Numbered from the stretch's first letter, positions 28,240-38,235 are shown. The stretch is 64,000 bases of DNA from Mycobacterium sp. 050128 (GCF_036409155.1 NZ_JAZGLW010000001.1:744001-808000), one strand, 5' to 3'. Notes: a model not told the origin generated them from the sequence alone. Numbers and translations are program-made.

Positions 28240-29082
28240 ATGCGAATCGCGTTGGCGCAAATGCTCAGTGGCAGCGATCCGGCGGCCAATCTGCGGCAGG
28301 TGCGCGACTACACCGCCCGGGCCGCCGACGCCGGCGCGACGCTGGTGGTGTTTCCCGAAGCGACCATGTGCCGGTTCGGCGTCCCACTGGCACCGATCGC
28401 CGAACCCGTCGACGGGCCGTGGGCCGACGGGGTCCGGCAGATCGCGGCCGACTCCGCCGTCACGGTGATCGCCGGCATGTTCACCCCGGCCGGCGACGGC
28501 CGCGTGACGAACACACTGATCACGGCCGGGCCGGGCACACCGAATCAGCCGGACGCCCACTACGACAAGATCCATCTCTACGACGCGTTCGGCTTTACCG
28601 AGTCGCGCACCGTCGCCGCGGGCCGGGAACCGGTGGTGATCACCGTCGACGGTGTCGGGGTGGGGTTGACCGTTTGCTACGACATCCGCTTTCCCGAGCT
28701 CTACACCGAGCTGGCCCGGCGGGGCGCCCAGCTCATCGCGGTGTGCGCGTCCTGGGGTTCGGGTCCCGGAAAGCTCGAACAGTGGACCTTGTTGGCCCGC
28801 GCCCGCGCACTGGATTCGATGAGCTACGTCGCCGCAGCCGGTCAAGCCGATCCCGCTGACACACTGGCGGGCTCGGGGTCTTCCGCGGGCGCGCCGACCG
28901 GCGTCGGCGGCAGTCTGGTCGCTTCGCCGCTGGGCGAGGTGGTCGCGTCGGCCGGCCCCGACCCACAACTGGTGCTGGCCGACATCGACGCCACCCTGGT
29001 CGCGAAGGCCCGCGACAGCATCGCCGTGCTGCGCAACCAGTCCGACTTTGCTCGTTGCGATAGGGCAGAATCGGTTGGGTGA
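28240..29082 (+). CDS. Nitrilase-superfamily amidohydrolase
   Basis: A 280-residue carbon-nitrogen hydrolase (Rv0480c homologue). The Glu-Lys-Cys triad is Glu40 (VVFPEATM), Lys110 (YDKIHLYD) and Cys146 (TVCYDIRFPE), all intact. The sequence suits the Nit1/deaminated-glutathione or omega-amidase branch; the substrate is unproven. ATG start at 28240. The next gene overlaps by 4 bp (GTGA). Confidence 0.92.
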   Translation: MRIALAQMLSGSDPAANLRQVRDYTARAADAGATLVVFPEATMCRFGVPLAPIAEPVDGPWADGVRQIAADSAVTVIAGMFTPAGDGRVTNTLITAGPGTPNQPDAHYDKIHLYDAFGFTESRTVAAGREPVVITVDGVGVGLTVCYDIRFPELYTELARRGAQLIAVCASWGSGPGKLEQWTLLARARALDSMSYVAAAGQADPADTLAGSGSSAGAPTGVGGSLVASPLGEVVASAGPDPQLVLADIDATLVAKARDSIAVLRNQSDFARCDRAESVG

Positions 29083-30032
29083 CGAACCCACCAGGACCAC
29101 CGCACGAGGGCCCGTCATCGTGGGCTCCCAGCGAGGATCACGGTCCGTTCGGCCCGACCACCGCTCCGACCGAGCAGCACTACCCGGCGGGAGCGGACAC
29201 CCAGCAGGCCAGCTATGCACCGCCACCCCTGCCGCCGCTCAGTCCCACCGAACGGGTTACCCGGCCTAGCGAACAGCCCGAGCCGCCGACGAAGAAGAGA
29301 TTTCGCGACCCGCTGTCCATAGTTCTGATCTGTGTCATCGTGGTGTCGCTGGTGGTCGCGGGGCTGATCGGCGGCGAGCTCTACGCCCGCCACGTGGCCG
29401 ACACCAAGGTCGCCGAGGCGGTGGCCTGCGAGGTCCAGGATCAGGCCACGGCATCGTTCGGAGTCGCGCCGTTGCTGCTGTGGCAACTCGCGACGCAGCA
29501 CTTCACCAACATCTCGGTGTCGACGGCCGGCAACCAGATCCGCGATGCCAAGGGTATGAAGATCGACATCGTCATCAAAGACGTCAAGCTGGACCGGACG
29601 TCGTCGTCCAAGGGCACCATCGGATCACTCGACGCGACCATCACTTGGACCAGTGACGGCATCAAGGATTCGGTGCAGAACGCGATCCCGGTGCTGGGCC
29701 CGTTTGTCACGAACAGCGTGACCACCCATCCCGCCGACGGCACCATCGAACTGAAGGGAATGCTGGACAACATCACGACCAAGCCCGTGGTGTCCGGCAA
29801 GGGGATTCAGCTGCAGATTCAGAGCTTCAACGCGTTGGGCTTCACGCTGCCCCGCGAAAGCGTCCAGTCCACGCTCGATGCGTACACCGCGAAACTGACC
29901 GCCGACTACCCGCTGGGTATTCACGCCGACAGCGTGCAAGTGACGCCGACGGGCGTGACGAGCCACTTCTCGACCCAGAACGCCACGATTCCGGCCGGCG
30001 AAAACAACGATTCCTGCTTCGCCAACATTTAG
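29079..30032 (+). CDS. DUF2993 membrane-anchored protein
   Basis: A 317-residue Rv0479c homologue. Residues 1-75 are Pro-rich and cytoplasmic, with a transmembrane segment at about 79-99 (SIVLICVIVVSLVVAGLIGG). An exported domain of about 210 residues follows, of the DUF2993/LmeA-like type with repeated beta-strand patterns. LmeA-like proteins bind lipids in cell-envelope biogenesis; that role is inferred. GTG start at 29079 overlapping the previous stop. Its stop codon overlaps the first unit of a 20-bp tandem array. Confidence 0.85.
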   Translation: MTNPPGPPHEGPSSWAPSEDHGPFGPTTAPTEQHYPAGADTQQASYAPPPLPPLSPTERVTRPSEQPEPPTKKRFRDPLSIVLICVIVVSLVVAGLIGGELYARHVADTKVAEAVACEVQDQATASFGVAPLLLWQLATQHFTNISVSTAGNQIRDAKGMKIDIVIKDVKLDRTSSSKGTIGSLDATITWTSDGIKDSVQNAIPVLGPFVTNSVTTHPADGTIELKGMLDNITTKPVVSGKGIQLQIQSFNALGFTLPRESVQSTLDAYTAKLTADYPLGIHADSVQVTPTGVTSHFSTQNATIPAGENNDSCFANI

Positions 30033-30131
30033 GGCTTCCGCCGCGCACCCAGGGCTTTCGCTGCGCGCCCAGGGCATTAAGTGAGCGCACAGGGCGTTAA
30101 GTGAGCGCCCAGGGCGTTAAGTGAGCGCACA
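30032..30131. repeat. 20-bp tandem repeat array, 5 units
   Basis: Five contiguous 20-bp units start at 30032, 30052, 30072, 30092 and 30112. Units 3 to 5 are nearly identical (AGGGCGTTAAGTGAGCGCAC with 1-2 changes), and units 1 and 2 are diverged (AGGGCTTTCGCTGCGCGCCC). A degenerate inverted copy at 30144-30163 (GTGCGGCTTTACCGCCCTGG) can pair with 30110-30131, so the array also supplies a hairpin between the convergent DUF2993 gene and deoC. Copy number is likely variable between strains. Confidence 0.88.
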
Positions 30132-30163
30132 GGGTGGGATTTGTGCGGCTTTACCGCCCTGGA
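30110..30163. terminator. Hairpin between DUF2993 gene and deoC
   Basis: The arm CCAGGGCG...GCGCAC at 30110-30131 pairs imperfectly with GTGCGG...CGCCCTGG at 30144-30163, loop of 12 bases. It lies 80 bp beyond the DUF2993 stop and 35 bp beyond the deoC stop, suiting a shared bidirectional terminator. Low T content. Confidence 0.5.
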
Positions 30164-30197
30164 CGCACACTCGAAGGCCGCGGCTGGGCGCCGGGAT

Positions 30198-30866
30198 TTA
30201 GCCGAGTCCGTCGAGTACTGCCCGCGTCCCGGATAAGCCGAGCCTGGTCGCCCCGGCGTCCACCATCGCGATCGCGTCGGCGGCGGTGCGAATACCGCCG
30301 CTGGCCTTGACCCCGAGGCGACCGCCGACGGCCTCGGCCATCAGCGCGACGGCCCGCACCGACGCCCCACCGGCGGGATGAAACCCGGTCGAGGTTTTGA
30401 CGAAGTCCGCGCCGGCCTCTTCGGCTGCCCGGCACACGTCGGTCAGCGTGCGTCCGTCCGAATCACCCAGCAGCACAGCCGATTCCACGATCACCTTGAG
30501 GACGGCATCGGGCACTGCGGCGCGCACCGCCGCGATGTCGGAGCGCACCGCGGCCAGCTGGCCGGCCAGTGCGGCGCCAACGTCGATGACCATGTCAACT
30601 TCGCTCGCCCCGGCTGCCACCGCCTGGGCGGCCTCCTCGGCCTTGATCGCGCTGACGTGCTTGCCGGACGGAAAGCCGGCCACCGTCGCGACCCGGACCC
30701 CACCGGCCGCGGCGGCGACGGGAACCATCGACGGGGAGACGCAGACCGCGTAGACGGCCAGGTCTGCGGCCTCGGCCAGCAGCGCGACCACGTCGGCGTC
30801 GGTGGCCTCGGGTTTGAGCAGGGTGTGGTCGACGAGTGCCGCGAGCTGTTCTCGACGAAGTGTCAT
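30198..30866 (-). CDS. deoC: Deoxyribose-phosphate aldolase
   Basis: DeoC splits 2-deoxyribose-5-phosphate into glyceraldehyde-3-phosphate and acetaldehyde. The product is 222 residues with the class I aldolase signature VKTSTGF (Schiff-base Lys157), plus KVIVESAVL with the proton-relay Lys124. KASGGIRT follows near the C-terminus. I place the start at ATG 30866, which overlaps the previous stop by one base (TGATG). A longer frame upstream was rejected because it overlaps the Rv0477-like gene. Confidence 0.95.
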   Translation of the reverse strand: MTLRREQLAALVDHTLLKPEATDADVVALLAEAADLAVYAVCVSPSMVPVAAAAGGVRVATVAGFPSGKHVSAIKAEEAAQAVAAGASEVDMVIDVGAALAGQLAAVRSDIAAVRAAVPDAVLKVIVESAVLLGDSDGRTLTDVCRAAEEAGADFVKTSTGFHPAGGASVRAVALMAEAVGGRLGVKASGGIRTAADAIAMVDAGATRLGLSGTRAVLDGLG

Positions 30867-31297
30867 CAGAACGGTTCCTCCGGGCCGCCCGGATTGCAGC
30901 CGGACGCGACCATCTCGGCGTCGTCGACGACGGGCCGCCATGGTTCGAGGTTCCAGCTCGTCTTGCCGGGTTGCGCCATTTCGGCGAATTGCCAATGGCA
31001 GATGAATTGCGCACGCATGCCGGGGGTATCGGCGTTCGGTGCCATCGCCAACACCTCGGCCCACGCCTCGTCGGCCGCACCCGCGGTGTTGGGCTGCCGG
31101 GAGGCCAGCCGCCCCGACGGCGTCGGGAAGACCCGCAAGCTGGCCAGCCGTCCCCACTGCGCCCACGCGGTGTGGTCGACAAACGGCGGGGCGGGATTGA
31201 CCTCACCGGTGCCGGGATCGGCCGACGCGGTGCCCACAACGGGCACAGCGGGCACCCAGCCCAGCAGCGCGACGACCGCGGCCAGCACGGCCCTCAT
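30866..31297 (-). CDS. Secreted DUF2599-like protein
   Basis: A 143-residue exported protein (Rv0477 homologue) with an N-terminal signal peptide [29 protein letters not shown], likely cleaved after ASA. The mature part has a C-terminal [10 protein letters not shown]...SGCNP block and a second Cys in FICHWQF, suggesting one disulfide. This C-terminal pattern resembles DUF2599. Function unknown. The start at ATG 31297 gives a proper signal peptide; the longer frame does not. Confidence 0.85.
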   Translation of the reverse strand: MRAVLAAVVALLGWVPAVPVVGTASADPGTGEVNPAPPFVDHTAWAQWGRLASLRVFPTPSGRLASRQPNTAGAADEAWAEVLAMAPNADTPGMRAQFICHWQFAEMAQPGKTSWNLEPWRPVVDDAEMVASGCNPGGPEEPF

Positions 31298-31301
31298 CGC
31301 G

Positions 31302-31589
31302 TCAGCGCGACTTGCCTTGGATTTCCAGAAGTTTGGGCCGCACGTCGACCAGATACACACCCGCCGCGCAGGCCGAGATCGCCATGCCGAGCACGCCGAA
31401 AACGAAGCTGAGGATGGATGTCAACGCAACGGCCAGGCCCAGGATCACCAGCCACACCGGCTTGGTCAGCTTGTCCGCAGCGGTGTACGCGTCGGGTCGC
31501 TGCATCGCCGCATGAATGAATGCGTAGACCGACATCACCAGGACGCCGATCTGCAAGACCAACATGACGGTGCCCACAGCATGATTCAC
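31302..31589 (-). CDS. DUF2516 membrane protein
   Basis: A 95-residue integral membrane protein (Rv0476 homologue, DUF2516) with three predicted segments: [36 protein letters not shown] and [17 protein letters not shown]. It ends [14 protein letters not shown]. Function unknown. It lies 4 bp before the Rv0477-like gene and downstream of hbhA after a terminator. Confidence 0.87.
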   Translation of the reverse strand: MNHAVGTVMLVLQIGVLVMSVYAFIHAAMQRPDAYTAADKLTKPVWLVILGLAVALTSILSFVFGVLGMAISACAAGVYLVDVRPKLLEIQGKSR

Positions 31590-31626
31590 GACTCAAGGGT
31601 ATGCGGGCAGCGTCGTAAACGTCGAA

Positions 31627-31654
31627 TCCGAGTTGCCCCGAAGGGCAACTCGGA
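31627..31654 (-). terminator. hbhA terminator hairpin
   Basis: A perfect 12 bp stem (TCCGAGTTGCCC at 31627-31638 with GGGCAACTCGGA at 31643-31654) and a CGAA tetraloop, just after the hbhA stop at 31662 on the minus strand. It probably separates hbhA from the DUF2516 gene. Confidence 0.82.
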
Positions 31655-31661
31655 ATCCGAT

Positions 31662-32270
31662 CTACTTCTGGGTGACCTTCTTGGCCGGGGCCTTCTTGGC
31701 CGGAGCCTTCTTGGCCGCGGCCTTCTTGGCGGGAGCCTTCTTGGCCGGAGCCTTCTTGGCCACTGCCTTGCCGGCCGACTCGGCCTTCTTGGGGAGCTCG
31801 ATGCCGACCAGCTTGGCGGCACGCTCGCCGACCGCGCGGGTCTGCGTCGCCACCGTGCCCAGTGCTTCCTGGGTCAGCTCGACGGCCTGGTCAACGTAGC
31901 CCTCGGCGCGCGCCGTGGTCTCCTCGAACGGCCGCTGGCTGCGCAGCCGCTGCAGCGCGGCCTCACCCCGGTCAACCAGCTCGTTGTAGCGGTTGGTCGC
32001 GGCGTCCAGGTAGCCCTCGGCAGCCTTACGCAGTTCCTCGGGGGTGAAGCGCTCACGCAGCTCGGTGAACTGGTCGGGCAGGTCTTCCTGCAGCTTGGCG
32101 ATGCGAGCACGGCTCTCCTCGACCCGGCTGCGGGTGTCGGTGCGGGTGTCCTCGGCGCGGTCACGCAGGTTGCCGATGAGCTCGTTCACGGTGGCCAGGG
32201 CCAGGTCTGCTGCGCCCAGGGCCGCCAGCAACGGTGCCCGTAATTCTTCGATGTTCGAGTTGTCAGCCAT
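31662..32270 (-). CDS. hbhA: Heparin-binding hemagglutinin HbhA
   Basis: A 202-residue surface adhesin that binds heparan sulfate on epithelial cells and also associates with lipid bodies. An N-terminal hydrophobic stretch ([19 protein letters not shown]) precedes a long coiled coil to about residue 110. The C-terminus (from about 160) has Lys-Pro-Ala repeats of the forms KKAPAK and KKAAAK, the methylatable heparin-binding tail. ATG 32270 ([10 protein letters not shown]) is the standard HbhA start; an ATG five codons upstream is in frame. Confidence 0.96.
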   Translation of the reverse strand: MADNSNIEELRAPLLAALGAADLALATVNELIGNLRDRAEDTRTDTRSRVEESRARIAKLQEDLPDQFTELRERFTPEELRKAAEGYLDAATNRYNELVDRGEAALQRLRSQRPFEETTARAEGYVDQAVELTQEALGTVATQTRAVGERAAKLVGIELPKKAESAGKAVAKKAPAKKAPAKKAAAKKAPAKKAPAKKVTQK

Positions 32271-32583
32271 GGTGTTTCCTTTCATGGTCGGTTGTCGTTC
32301 TCAGGGTTGCTGAAGTGTTCGGTATGGAAGTCGAGGCAAGCGTCGGCTCCTCGTGCGAGGAGTAATCAAGACCCGCGGATTGACATGGCACGCGGCTTGC
32401 CGGGAAACCTCCTGGTTGGTCGGGTCGGGTTGACGATCGAGTGGGTGTGGGCGCAGCGTCGCGCCTGGGAATCAGTGGGAATCGGTGCATCCTTCCCTTC
32501 TGGGTAACCCGGCGGCCGTTGGGATATACGTCACCAACTCGTGCTCAGGCGTTTCGCAGCTGAGTCGGCCCGGCCGGGCTACC
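32271..32583. other. Gene-free stretch upstream of hbhA
   Basis: A 313 bp gap between the Rv0474-like gene and hbhA, both on the minus strand. It should contain the hbhA promoter and leader. A hairpin CTCCTCG-TG-CGAGGAG occurs at 32347-32362. No supported gene on either strand; short frames have no family resemblance. Confidence 0.6.
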
Positions 32584-32991
32584 TCACTCGTGGTTGTCGG
32601 ATTCGGGCGAACACTCCTCATGGATCGATTCGTTTTGCAGGGCAAATGAGGTATAGATCTCGAGCAGAATCTGCTTCTGACGCTCGGTGATCGCCGTGTC
32701 GGTGATGATCGCGTCACGCACTTGGCTCTTATCGCTCGGCTCGAGGATCCCGGCCCGCACGTAGAGGACCTCGGCGGAAACCCGCAGTGCTTTCGCGATC
32801 TGGCTCAGAACGTCGGCAGAAGGTTTGCGCAGTCCGCGCTCAACCTGGCTCAGATAGGGATTGCTGACACCAGCCAGCTCGGCAAGTTGTCGCACCGACA
32901 CCTGGGCGAGTTCACGCTGGCTGCGGATGAAGCCGCCGATGTCGGAAGCCGCTGTCGACACCTTGGCGGAGAGCGTCTCCTCCGGTGGCAT
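32584..32991 (-). CDS. XRE-family HTH regulator, Rv0474-like
   Basis: A 135-residue regulator with an XRE-type helix-turn-helix at about residues 19-72 (IRSQRELAQVSVRQLAELAGVSNPYLSQVERG) and a C-terminal helical tail. The H37Rv homologue Rv0474 has been reported as a metal(copper)-responsive regulator; I did not verify this. ATG start at 32991. An almost perfect palindrome lies upstream at 33041-33058, a candidate operator. It precedes hbhA by 313 bp. Confidence 0.9.
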   Translation of the reverse strand: MPPEETLSAKVSTAASDIGGFIRSQRELAQVSVRQLAELAGVSNPYLSQVERGLRKPSADVLSQIAKALRVSAEVLYVRAGILEPSDKSQVRDAIITDTAITERQKQILLEIYTSFALQNESIHEECSPESDNHE

Positions 32992-33040
32992 TGCGTGCTC
33001 CTAGGGTGCGATGGCTGGTACGACAGAGCGTACGACCATG

Positions 33041-33058
33041 TGCTTGCATTTGCAAGCA
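33041..33058. promoter_or_regulatory. Palindromic operator candidate upstream of XRE gene
   Basis: TGCTTGCA-TT-TGCAAGCA, with perfect 8 bp arms, 50 bp upstream of the XRE-gene start and 14 bp from the DUF445 stop. A direct repeat GTACGAC, spaced 12 bp, lies between it and the gene (33018-33036). Symmetry fits a dimeric HTH protein. Confidence 0.5.
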
Positions 33059-33071
33059 GTAGTTAGCACCC

Positions 33072-34439
33072 CTAGAAGAACAGCTGCGCGACGGTGTAGA
33101 TCACCAGCCCGGCCAGTGATCCGACCACGGTGCCGTTGATCCGAATGAACTGCAGGTCACGGCCCACGTGCAGTTCGATCCGCCGGCTCGCCTCTTCGGC
33201 ATCCCAGCGCTCGATCGTGTCGGTGATGATCGCGGTGATCTCGACCCCGTACTGCGAGACCAGATGCTGAGCCGCCCGCACGATCCAGCCGTCCACCTTG
33301 TCGCGCAGCTCGACGTCGTCGCGCAGCGACTCCCCGATGCGAACGACGCTGTCCGCGATGCGGGTGCGTAACGCGCTGGAGGGATCGTCGACGCCCTCGA
33401 GCACCAACCGCTTCAGCGTCTTCCACGCCGTCGCGGCCGCGTTGGCGATCTCGTCGCGTGCCATCAGCTGGTCTTTGATCGCGTCGGCGCGCGCGATGGT
33501 GTCCGGGTCGTGTTGTAGATCGTCGGCGAATTCGAACAGGAAGCGGGTCGCCGAGCGGCGCAACTCGTGGTCTGGGTTGCGGCGCACCTTGTCGGTGAAG
33601 TCCATCAGCTCACGGTGGATGCGATCGCCGACGAGATGGTCGATGAACCGCGGCGACCAGGTCGGCGAATCACGCTCCACCACTCGCTGGATGATCTCGC
33701 CCGCGTTCAGCGACCACTGGAAGGCCCGGTCCGCGAGCAACTGAATCAGGGCTTCCTGCCGGTTCTCGGCGAGCAGCGTCGCCAGCACCCGGCCGACCGG
33801 CGGCCCCCACTGCGGTTCGGCGATTCGCCGCACGATCATCCGGTCGATCACCTGCTGGACGTCCTCGTCGCGCAGCAACTCGACGAGGACCCGCAGCACT
33901 GTCGCCGCCTCGCTGGCCACCCGCTCGGCATGCGCCCGCTCCGAGAGCCACTTGCCGAGCCGCCCCGGCACCTGGGCGTCGAGCAGCTTGGTCTCCACCA
34001 CCTCGGGCGACAGGAAGTTTTCCCGCACAAAGGTGCCCAAGCCCTCGCCGAGCTGGTCCTTCTTCCGCTTGATGATCGCGGTGTGGGGGATCGGGATGCC
34101 CAACGGGTGCTTGAACAACGCGGTCACCGCAAACCAGTCCGCGAGGGCACCCACCATGCCGGCCTCGGCGGCCGCGCCGACGTAGCCGACCCAAGCGCCC
34201 ACGCTGCCGTGCGCCTGCGCCCAGCGGCACGCCAGGAACACCACTGTGGCACCGACCAAGAAGCTCAGTGCCACCAATTTCATCCGGCGAAGCGCCACCC
34301 GCCGCTGCGCGTCCGCCTCGGGATCGGCTCCAGCGAACGACTCCGCGAGCGACGTAGGAGTCCGGCCCGCGGCGGCCGTGGGCGTGGTCGGCTCCGGCCG
34401 CGATGCGGCCGAACCCGATCCCTCGGCTCTATGTGACAC
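33072..34439 (-). CDS. DUF445 membrane protein
   Basis: A 455-residue DUF445 protein (Rv0473 homologue). After a 50-residue polar tail come two N-terminal membrane segments ([19 protein letters not shown] and GYVGAAAEAGMVGALADWFAVTALF), a large charged helical domain, and a C-terminal segment (GSLAGLVIYTVAQLFF). ADWFAVTALFKHPLGIPIPHTAII is the family signature. Function unknown. GTG/ATG start at 34439. Divergent from the TetR gene. Confidence 0.88.
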   Translation of the reverse strand: MSHRAEGSGSAASRPEPTTPTAAAGRTPTSLAESFAGADPEADAQRRVALRRMKLVALSFLVGATVVFLACRWAQAHGSVGAWVGYVGAAAEAGMVGALADWFAVTALFKHPLGIPIPHTAIIKRKKDQLGEGLGTFVRENFLSPEVVETKLLDAQVPGRLGKWLSERAHAERVASEAATVLRVLVELLRDEDVQQVIDRMIVRRIAEPQWGPPVGRVLATLLAENRQEALIQLLADRAFQWSLNAGEIIQRVVERDSPTWSPRFIDHLVGDRIHRELMDFTDKVRRNPDHELRRSATRFLFEFADDLQHDPDTIARADAIKDQLMARDEIANAAATAWKTLKRLVLEGVDDPSSALRTRIADSVVRIGESLRDDVELRDKVDGWIVRAAQHLVSQYGVEITAIITDTIERWDAEEASRRIELHVGRDLQFIRINGTVVGSLAGLVIYTVAQLFF

Positions 34440-34576
34440 CCCACCATCATGTATCGCTTGGGCGAGTTCGTGTTACGACACCGCCGGTAAAGCCCCTCAC
34501 ACACGGCGTCCGTGTCCGCCAAACAGACCCCCACGCCGTAGTATCGACAGCGTCTAGTGAATGGGAATCGTCGACA

Positions 34577-35278
34577 GTGACAGAGCAAATCCCGGCTGTA
34601 ATAGTGAAGACCGACGGTCGCAAGCGGCGCTGGCATCAGCACAAGGTGGACCGCCGCAACGAGCTGGTCGATGGCACGATCGACGCAATCCGCCGACACG
34701 GCCGCTACCTCAGCATGGACGAGATCGCTGCCGAGATCGGGGTTTCCAAGACTGTTCTGTATCGCTACTTCGTCGACAAGAACGACCTCACGACGGCAGT
34801 GATGATGCGCTTCGCGCAGACAACCCTGATTCCGAACATGGCCGCCGCGCTGACATCCAATCTCGATGGCCTGGACCTGACCCGTGAGGTCATCCGCGTC
34901 TACGTCGACACCGTGGCGAACGAACCCGAGCCCTACCGGTTCGTGATGGCCAACAGCTCGGCCAGCAAGAGCAAAGTGATCGCCGACTCCGAGCGGATCA
35001 TCGCCCGCATGATCGCGGTCTTGATGCGCCGGCGCATGCTGCAGGCCGGGATCGACACCGGCGGCGCGGAGCCGTGGTCCTATTTGATCGTCGGCGGTGT
35101 GCAGTTGGCCACACACTCGTGGATGTCGAATCCGCGGATGACAAGAGACGAACTCATCGACTACTTGACCATGCTCAGCTGGAACGCGCTGTGCGGAATT
35201 GTCGAAGTCGGCGGATCACTGGAGAAGTTCCGCGAGGAGCCGCATCCTTCGCCGATAGTGCCGCCGCGGGAGCCTTAA
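34577..35278 (+). CDS. TetR-family regulator, Rv0472c-like
   Basis: A 233-residue TetR regulator with HTH in residues 30-70 (YLSMDEIAAEIGVSKTVLYRYF) and a helical ligand domain. It is adjacent to pcaA and the H37Rv homologue Rv0472c (MadR) is reported to repress the fatty-acid desaturases desA1/desA2, affecting mycolate synthesis. I place the start at GTG 34577, giving the same length as the H37Rv protein (within one residue); a longer frame starts in non-homologous sequence. Confidence 0.9.
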   Translation: MTEQIPAVIVKTDGRKRRWHQHKVDRRNELVDGTIDAIRRHGRYLSMDEIAAEIGVSKTVLYRYFVDKNDLTTAVMMRFAQTTLIPNMAAALTSNLDGLDLTREVIRVYVDTVANEPEPYRFVMANSSASKSKVIADSERIIARMIAVLMRRRMLQAGIDTGGAEPWSYLIVGGVQLATHSWMSNPRMTRDELIDYLTMLSWNALCGIVEVGGSLEKFREEPHPSPIVPPREP

Positions 35279-35458
35279 ACCCCCTCTGGCTTGCGGCTCG
35301 TTTGTGAATTGCACCTGTCTCGTGTGACCCTATGTGACGGCCGCTCGCATGAACTAGCGCCGGTCAAACCGATAGCATGCACAGGGCATGCACCGGAGGC
35401 CGATGGGCATTCCCCAGTTCGTCGCCGCCCTCCGGGAGACAGAAAGGCTTCTTTCGTT

Positions 35459-36322
35459 ATGGCCGCGCAGCTCACGCCGCATTTCGGGAACGTGCAGGCG
35501 CACTACGACCTGTCTGACGACTTCTTCCGGCTCTTTCTGGACCCGTCCCAGACCTACAGCTGCGCCTACTTCGAGCGTGACGACATGACCCTCGAAGAGG
35601 CCCAGCTCGCCAAGATCGACCTGTCACTGTCCAAGCTGGGCCTCGAGCCGGGGATGACATTGCTGGACATCGGCTGCGGTTGGGGCGCCACGCTGCGGCG
35701 CGCCATCGAAAAATACGACGTCAACGTCGTGGGCCTGACGTTGTCGGAGAACCAGGCCGAGCACGTTCAGAAGTCGTTCGACCAGCTCGACACGACGCGT
35801 ACCCGCCGAGTGCTGCTGGAGGGCTGGGAGAAATTCGACGAGCCGGTCGACCGGATCGTGTCGATCGGCGCTTTCGAGCACTTCGGACGCGCCCGCTGGG
35901 CCCGCTTTTTCGAGATGGCCTACTCAGTGCTGCCGGACGACGGCGTGATGATGCTGCACACCATCGTGCGCCCCTCGTTCAAGGAAGCCCGGGCCAACGG
36001 CGTGCCGCTGACCCGCGAGGTCGTTCACTTCACCCAATTCATCCTGGCCGAGATTTTCCCCGGCGGCTGGCTGCCCACCCCGGCGTTGGTGGAAGAGCAC
36101 GCTGCCGATGCCGGCTTTAATCTCACCCGAACCCAGTCCTTGCAGCTGCACTACGCGCGCACGCTGGACATGTGGGCGGCCGCGCTGGAAGCCAACAGGG
36201 ATACGGCGATCGAGATCCAGTCGCAAAAGGTCTACGACCGCTACATGAAGTACCTGACCGGCTGCGCCGACCTGTTTCGTGAGGGCTACACCGACGTCGA
36301 CCAGTTCACGCTGGAGAAGTAA
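35459..36322 (+). CDS. pcaA: Mycolic acid cyclopropane synthase PcaA
   Basis: A 287-residue SAM-dependent cyclopropane synthase that adds the proximal cis-cyclopropane to alpha-mycolates, needed for cording. The N-terminus (AAQLTPHFGNVQAHYDLSDD), SAM loop LDIGCGWGA (69-77) and active-site GAFEHFG match PcaA. The end QFTLEK is conserved. ATG 35459 was chosen because the family begins there; the frame is open 168 bp further upstream. It is convergent with umaA across a perfect hairpin. Confidence 0.95.
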   Translation: MAAQLTPHFGNVQAHYDLSDDFFRLFLDPSQTYSCAYFERDDMTLEEAQLAKIDLSLSKLGLEPGMTLLDIGCGWGATLRRAIEKYDVNVVGLTLSENQAEHVQKSFDQLDTTRTRRVLLEGWEKFDEPVDRIVSIGAFEHFGRARWARFFEMAYSVLPDDGVMMLHTIVRPSFKEARANGVPLTREVVHFTQFILAEIFPGGWLPTPALVEEHAADAGFNLTRTQSLQLHYARTLDMWAAALEANRDTAIEIQSQKVYDRYMKYLTGCADLFREGYTDVDQFTLEK

Positions 36323-36329
36323 ACGAAAA

Positions 36330-36355
36330 GCGGGCCGGACATCGGTCCGGCCCGC
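36330..36355. terminator. Bidirectional terminator between pcaA and umaA
   Basis: An 11 bp perfect stem (GCGGGCCGGAC at 36330-36340 and GTCCGGCCCGC at 36345-36355) with an ATCG loop, flanked by AAAA and CGCTT. It lies 7 bp after the pcaA stop and 15 bp from the umaA stop. Confidence 0.88.
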
Positions 36356-36370
36356 CGCTTCTGCCGGGGT

Positions 36371-37339
<969 letters not shown>

Positions 37340-38203
37340 TCAGTAGGTGTAGAAACCCTGACCCGATTTCTTGCCCAACATACCCGCCTCCACCATGCGG
37401 AGCAGCAGTGGCGGGGGCCCGTAGTGCGGCTCTTTGAATTCCTCGAACATCTTGTCGGCGATCAGTTTGAGTGTGTCCAAGCCAACAAGATCCGATAGCC
37501 GCAGCGGACCCATCGGGTGCGAGAGGCCGGCGACGACCGCCTTGTCCACATCCTCGACAGTGGCGAATCCCGCCTCGACCATCCGGACGGCCGACAGCAG
37601 GTAGGGCACCAACAAGGCGTTCACCACGAAGCCGGACCGATCGGAACAGCGCACCACCTGCTTGCCCAGCACCGAGCCGGCGAACTCCTCGGTGCGCGCG
37701 GCGGCGGCTTCGTCGGTGACCAGCGTGCTGACCAGTTCGACGAGCGGCAGCACCGGCACCGGGTTGAAGAAGTGCAAGCCGAGCACCCGCTGCGGGTTCT
37801 TGGTGGCGGCCGCGATCTTCATGATCGGAATGCTCGAGGTGTTCGACGCCAGCACCGCGTCGGGATCGGTGATCACTTCGTCGAGTTTCGCGAAAACCTC
37901 GGCCTTGACGGCGTCGTCCTCGATGATCGCCTCGATGACCAGCTGGCGGTCGGCGAGGTCCGTCAGGTCGGTGGTGAAGGTGAGCTGGCTCAGGGCGCGG
38001 TCACGTTCGCGCTCGGTCACCTTGCCGGCGCTGACGCCACGCTCCAGCGATTTCACGATGCGGTTTCGGCCAGCGGTGATCAGCGCCTCGGTGGTCTCGT
38101 ACACCGTGACCGCGACGCCGGCGCGGACCGAGACCTCGGCGATTCCAGACCCCATCTGGCCGGCCCCGACAACCCCAACCCGCTGAATTCCTTTGTCGCT
38201 CAC
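37340..38203 (-). CDS. fadB2: 3-hydroxybutyryl-CoA dehydrogenase FadB2
   Basis: A 287-residue NAD(P)-dependent 3-hydroxyacyl-CoA dehydrogenase. The Rossmann motif is VVGAGQMGSGIA at residues 11-22, and the conserved GLHFFNPVPVLPLVE and SDRSGFVVNALLVPYL follow with the catalytic His and Glu. It acts in butyryl/acetoacetyl-CoA metabolism. GTG start at 38203. It sits downstream of icl after a strong terminator. Confidence 0.94.
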   Translation of the reverse strand: MSDKGIQRVGVVGAGQMGSGIAEVSVRAGVAVTVYETTEALITAGRNRIVKSLERGVSAGKVTERERDRALSQLTFTTDLTDLADRQLVIEAIIEDDAVKAEVFAKLDEVITDPDAVLASNTSSIPIMKIAAATKNPQRVLGLHFFNPVPVLPLVELVSTLVTDEAAAARTEEFAGSVLGKQVVRCSDRSGFVVNALLVPYLLSAVRMVEAGFATVEDVDKAVVAGLSHPMGPLRLSDLVGLDTLKLIADKMFEEFKEPHYGPPPLLLRMVEAGMLGKKSGQGFYTY

Positions 38204-38235
38204 TGCGTTTCTCCAGTCGTATGTTTTAAACGCGA

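Noticed and set aside
30032..30131. CRISPR array
   Set aside because: Units are contiguous, with no unique spacers and no cas genes.
30378..32243. 621-codon plus-strand frame
   Set aside because: Antisense across deoC, Rv0477-like, Rv0476-like and hbhA; repeated Leu-Gly-Arg text is the complement of the HbhA Lys-Ala repeats.
36323..36370. Rv0470A-like small gene between pcaA and umaA
   Set aside because: Only 48 bp remain and these form the terminator.
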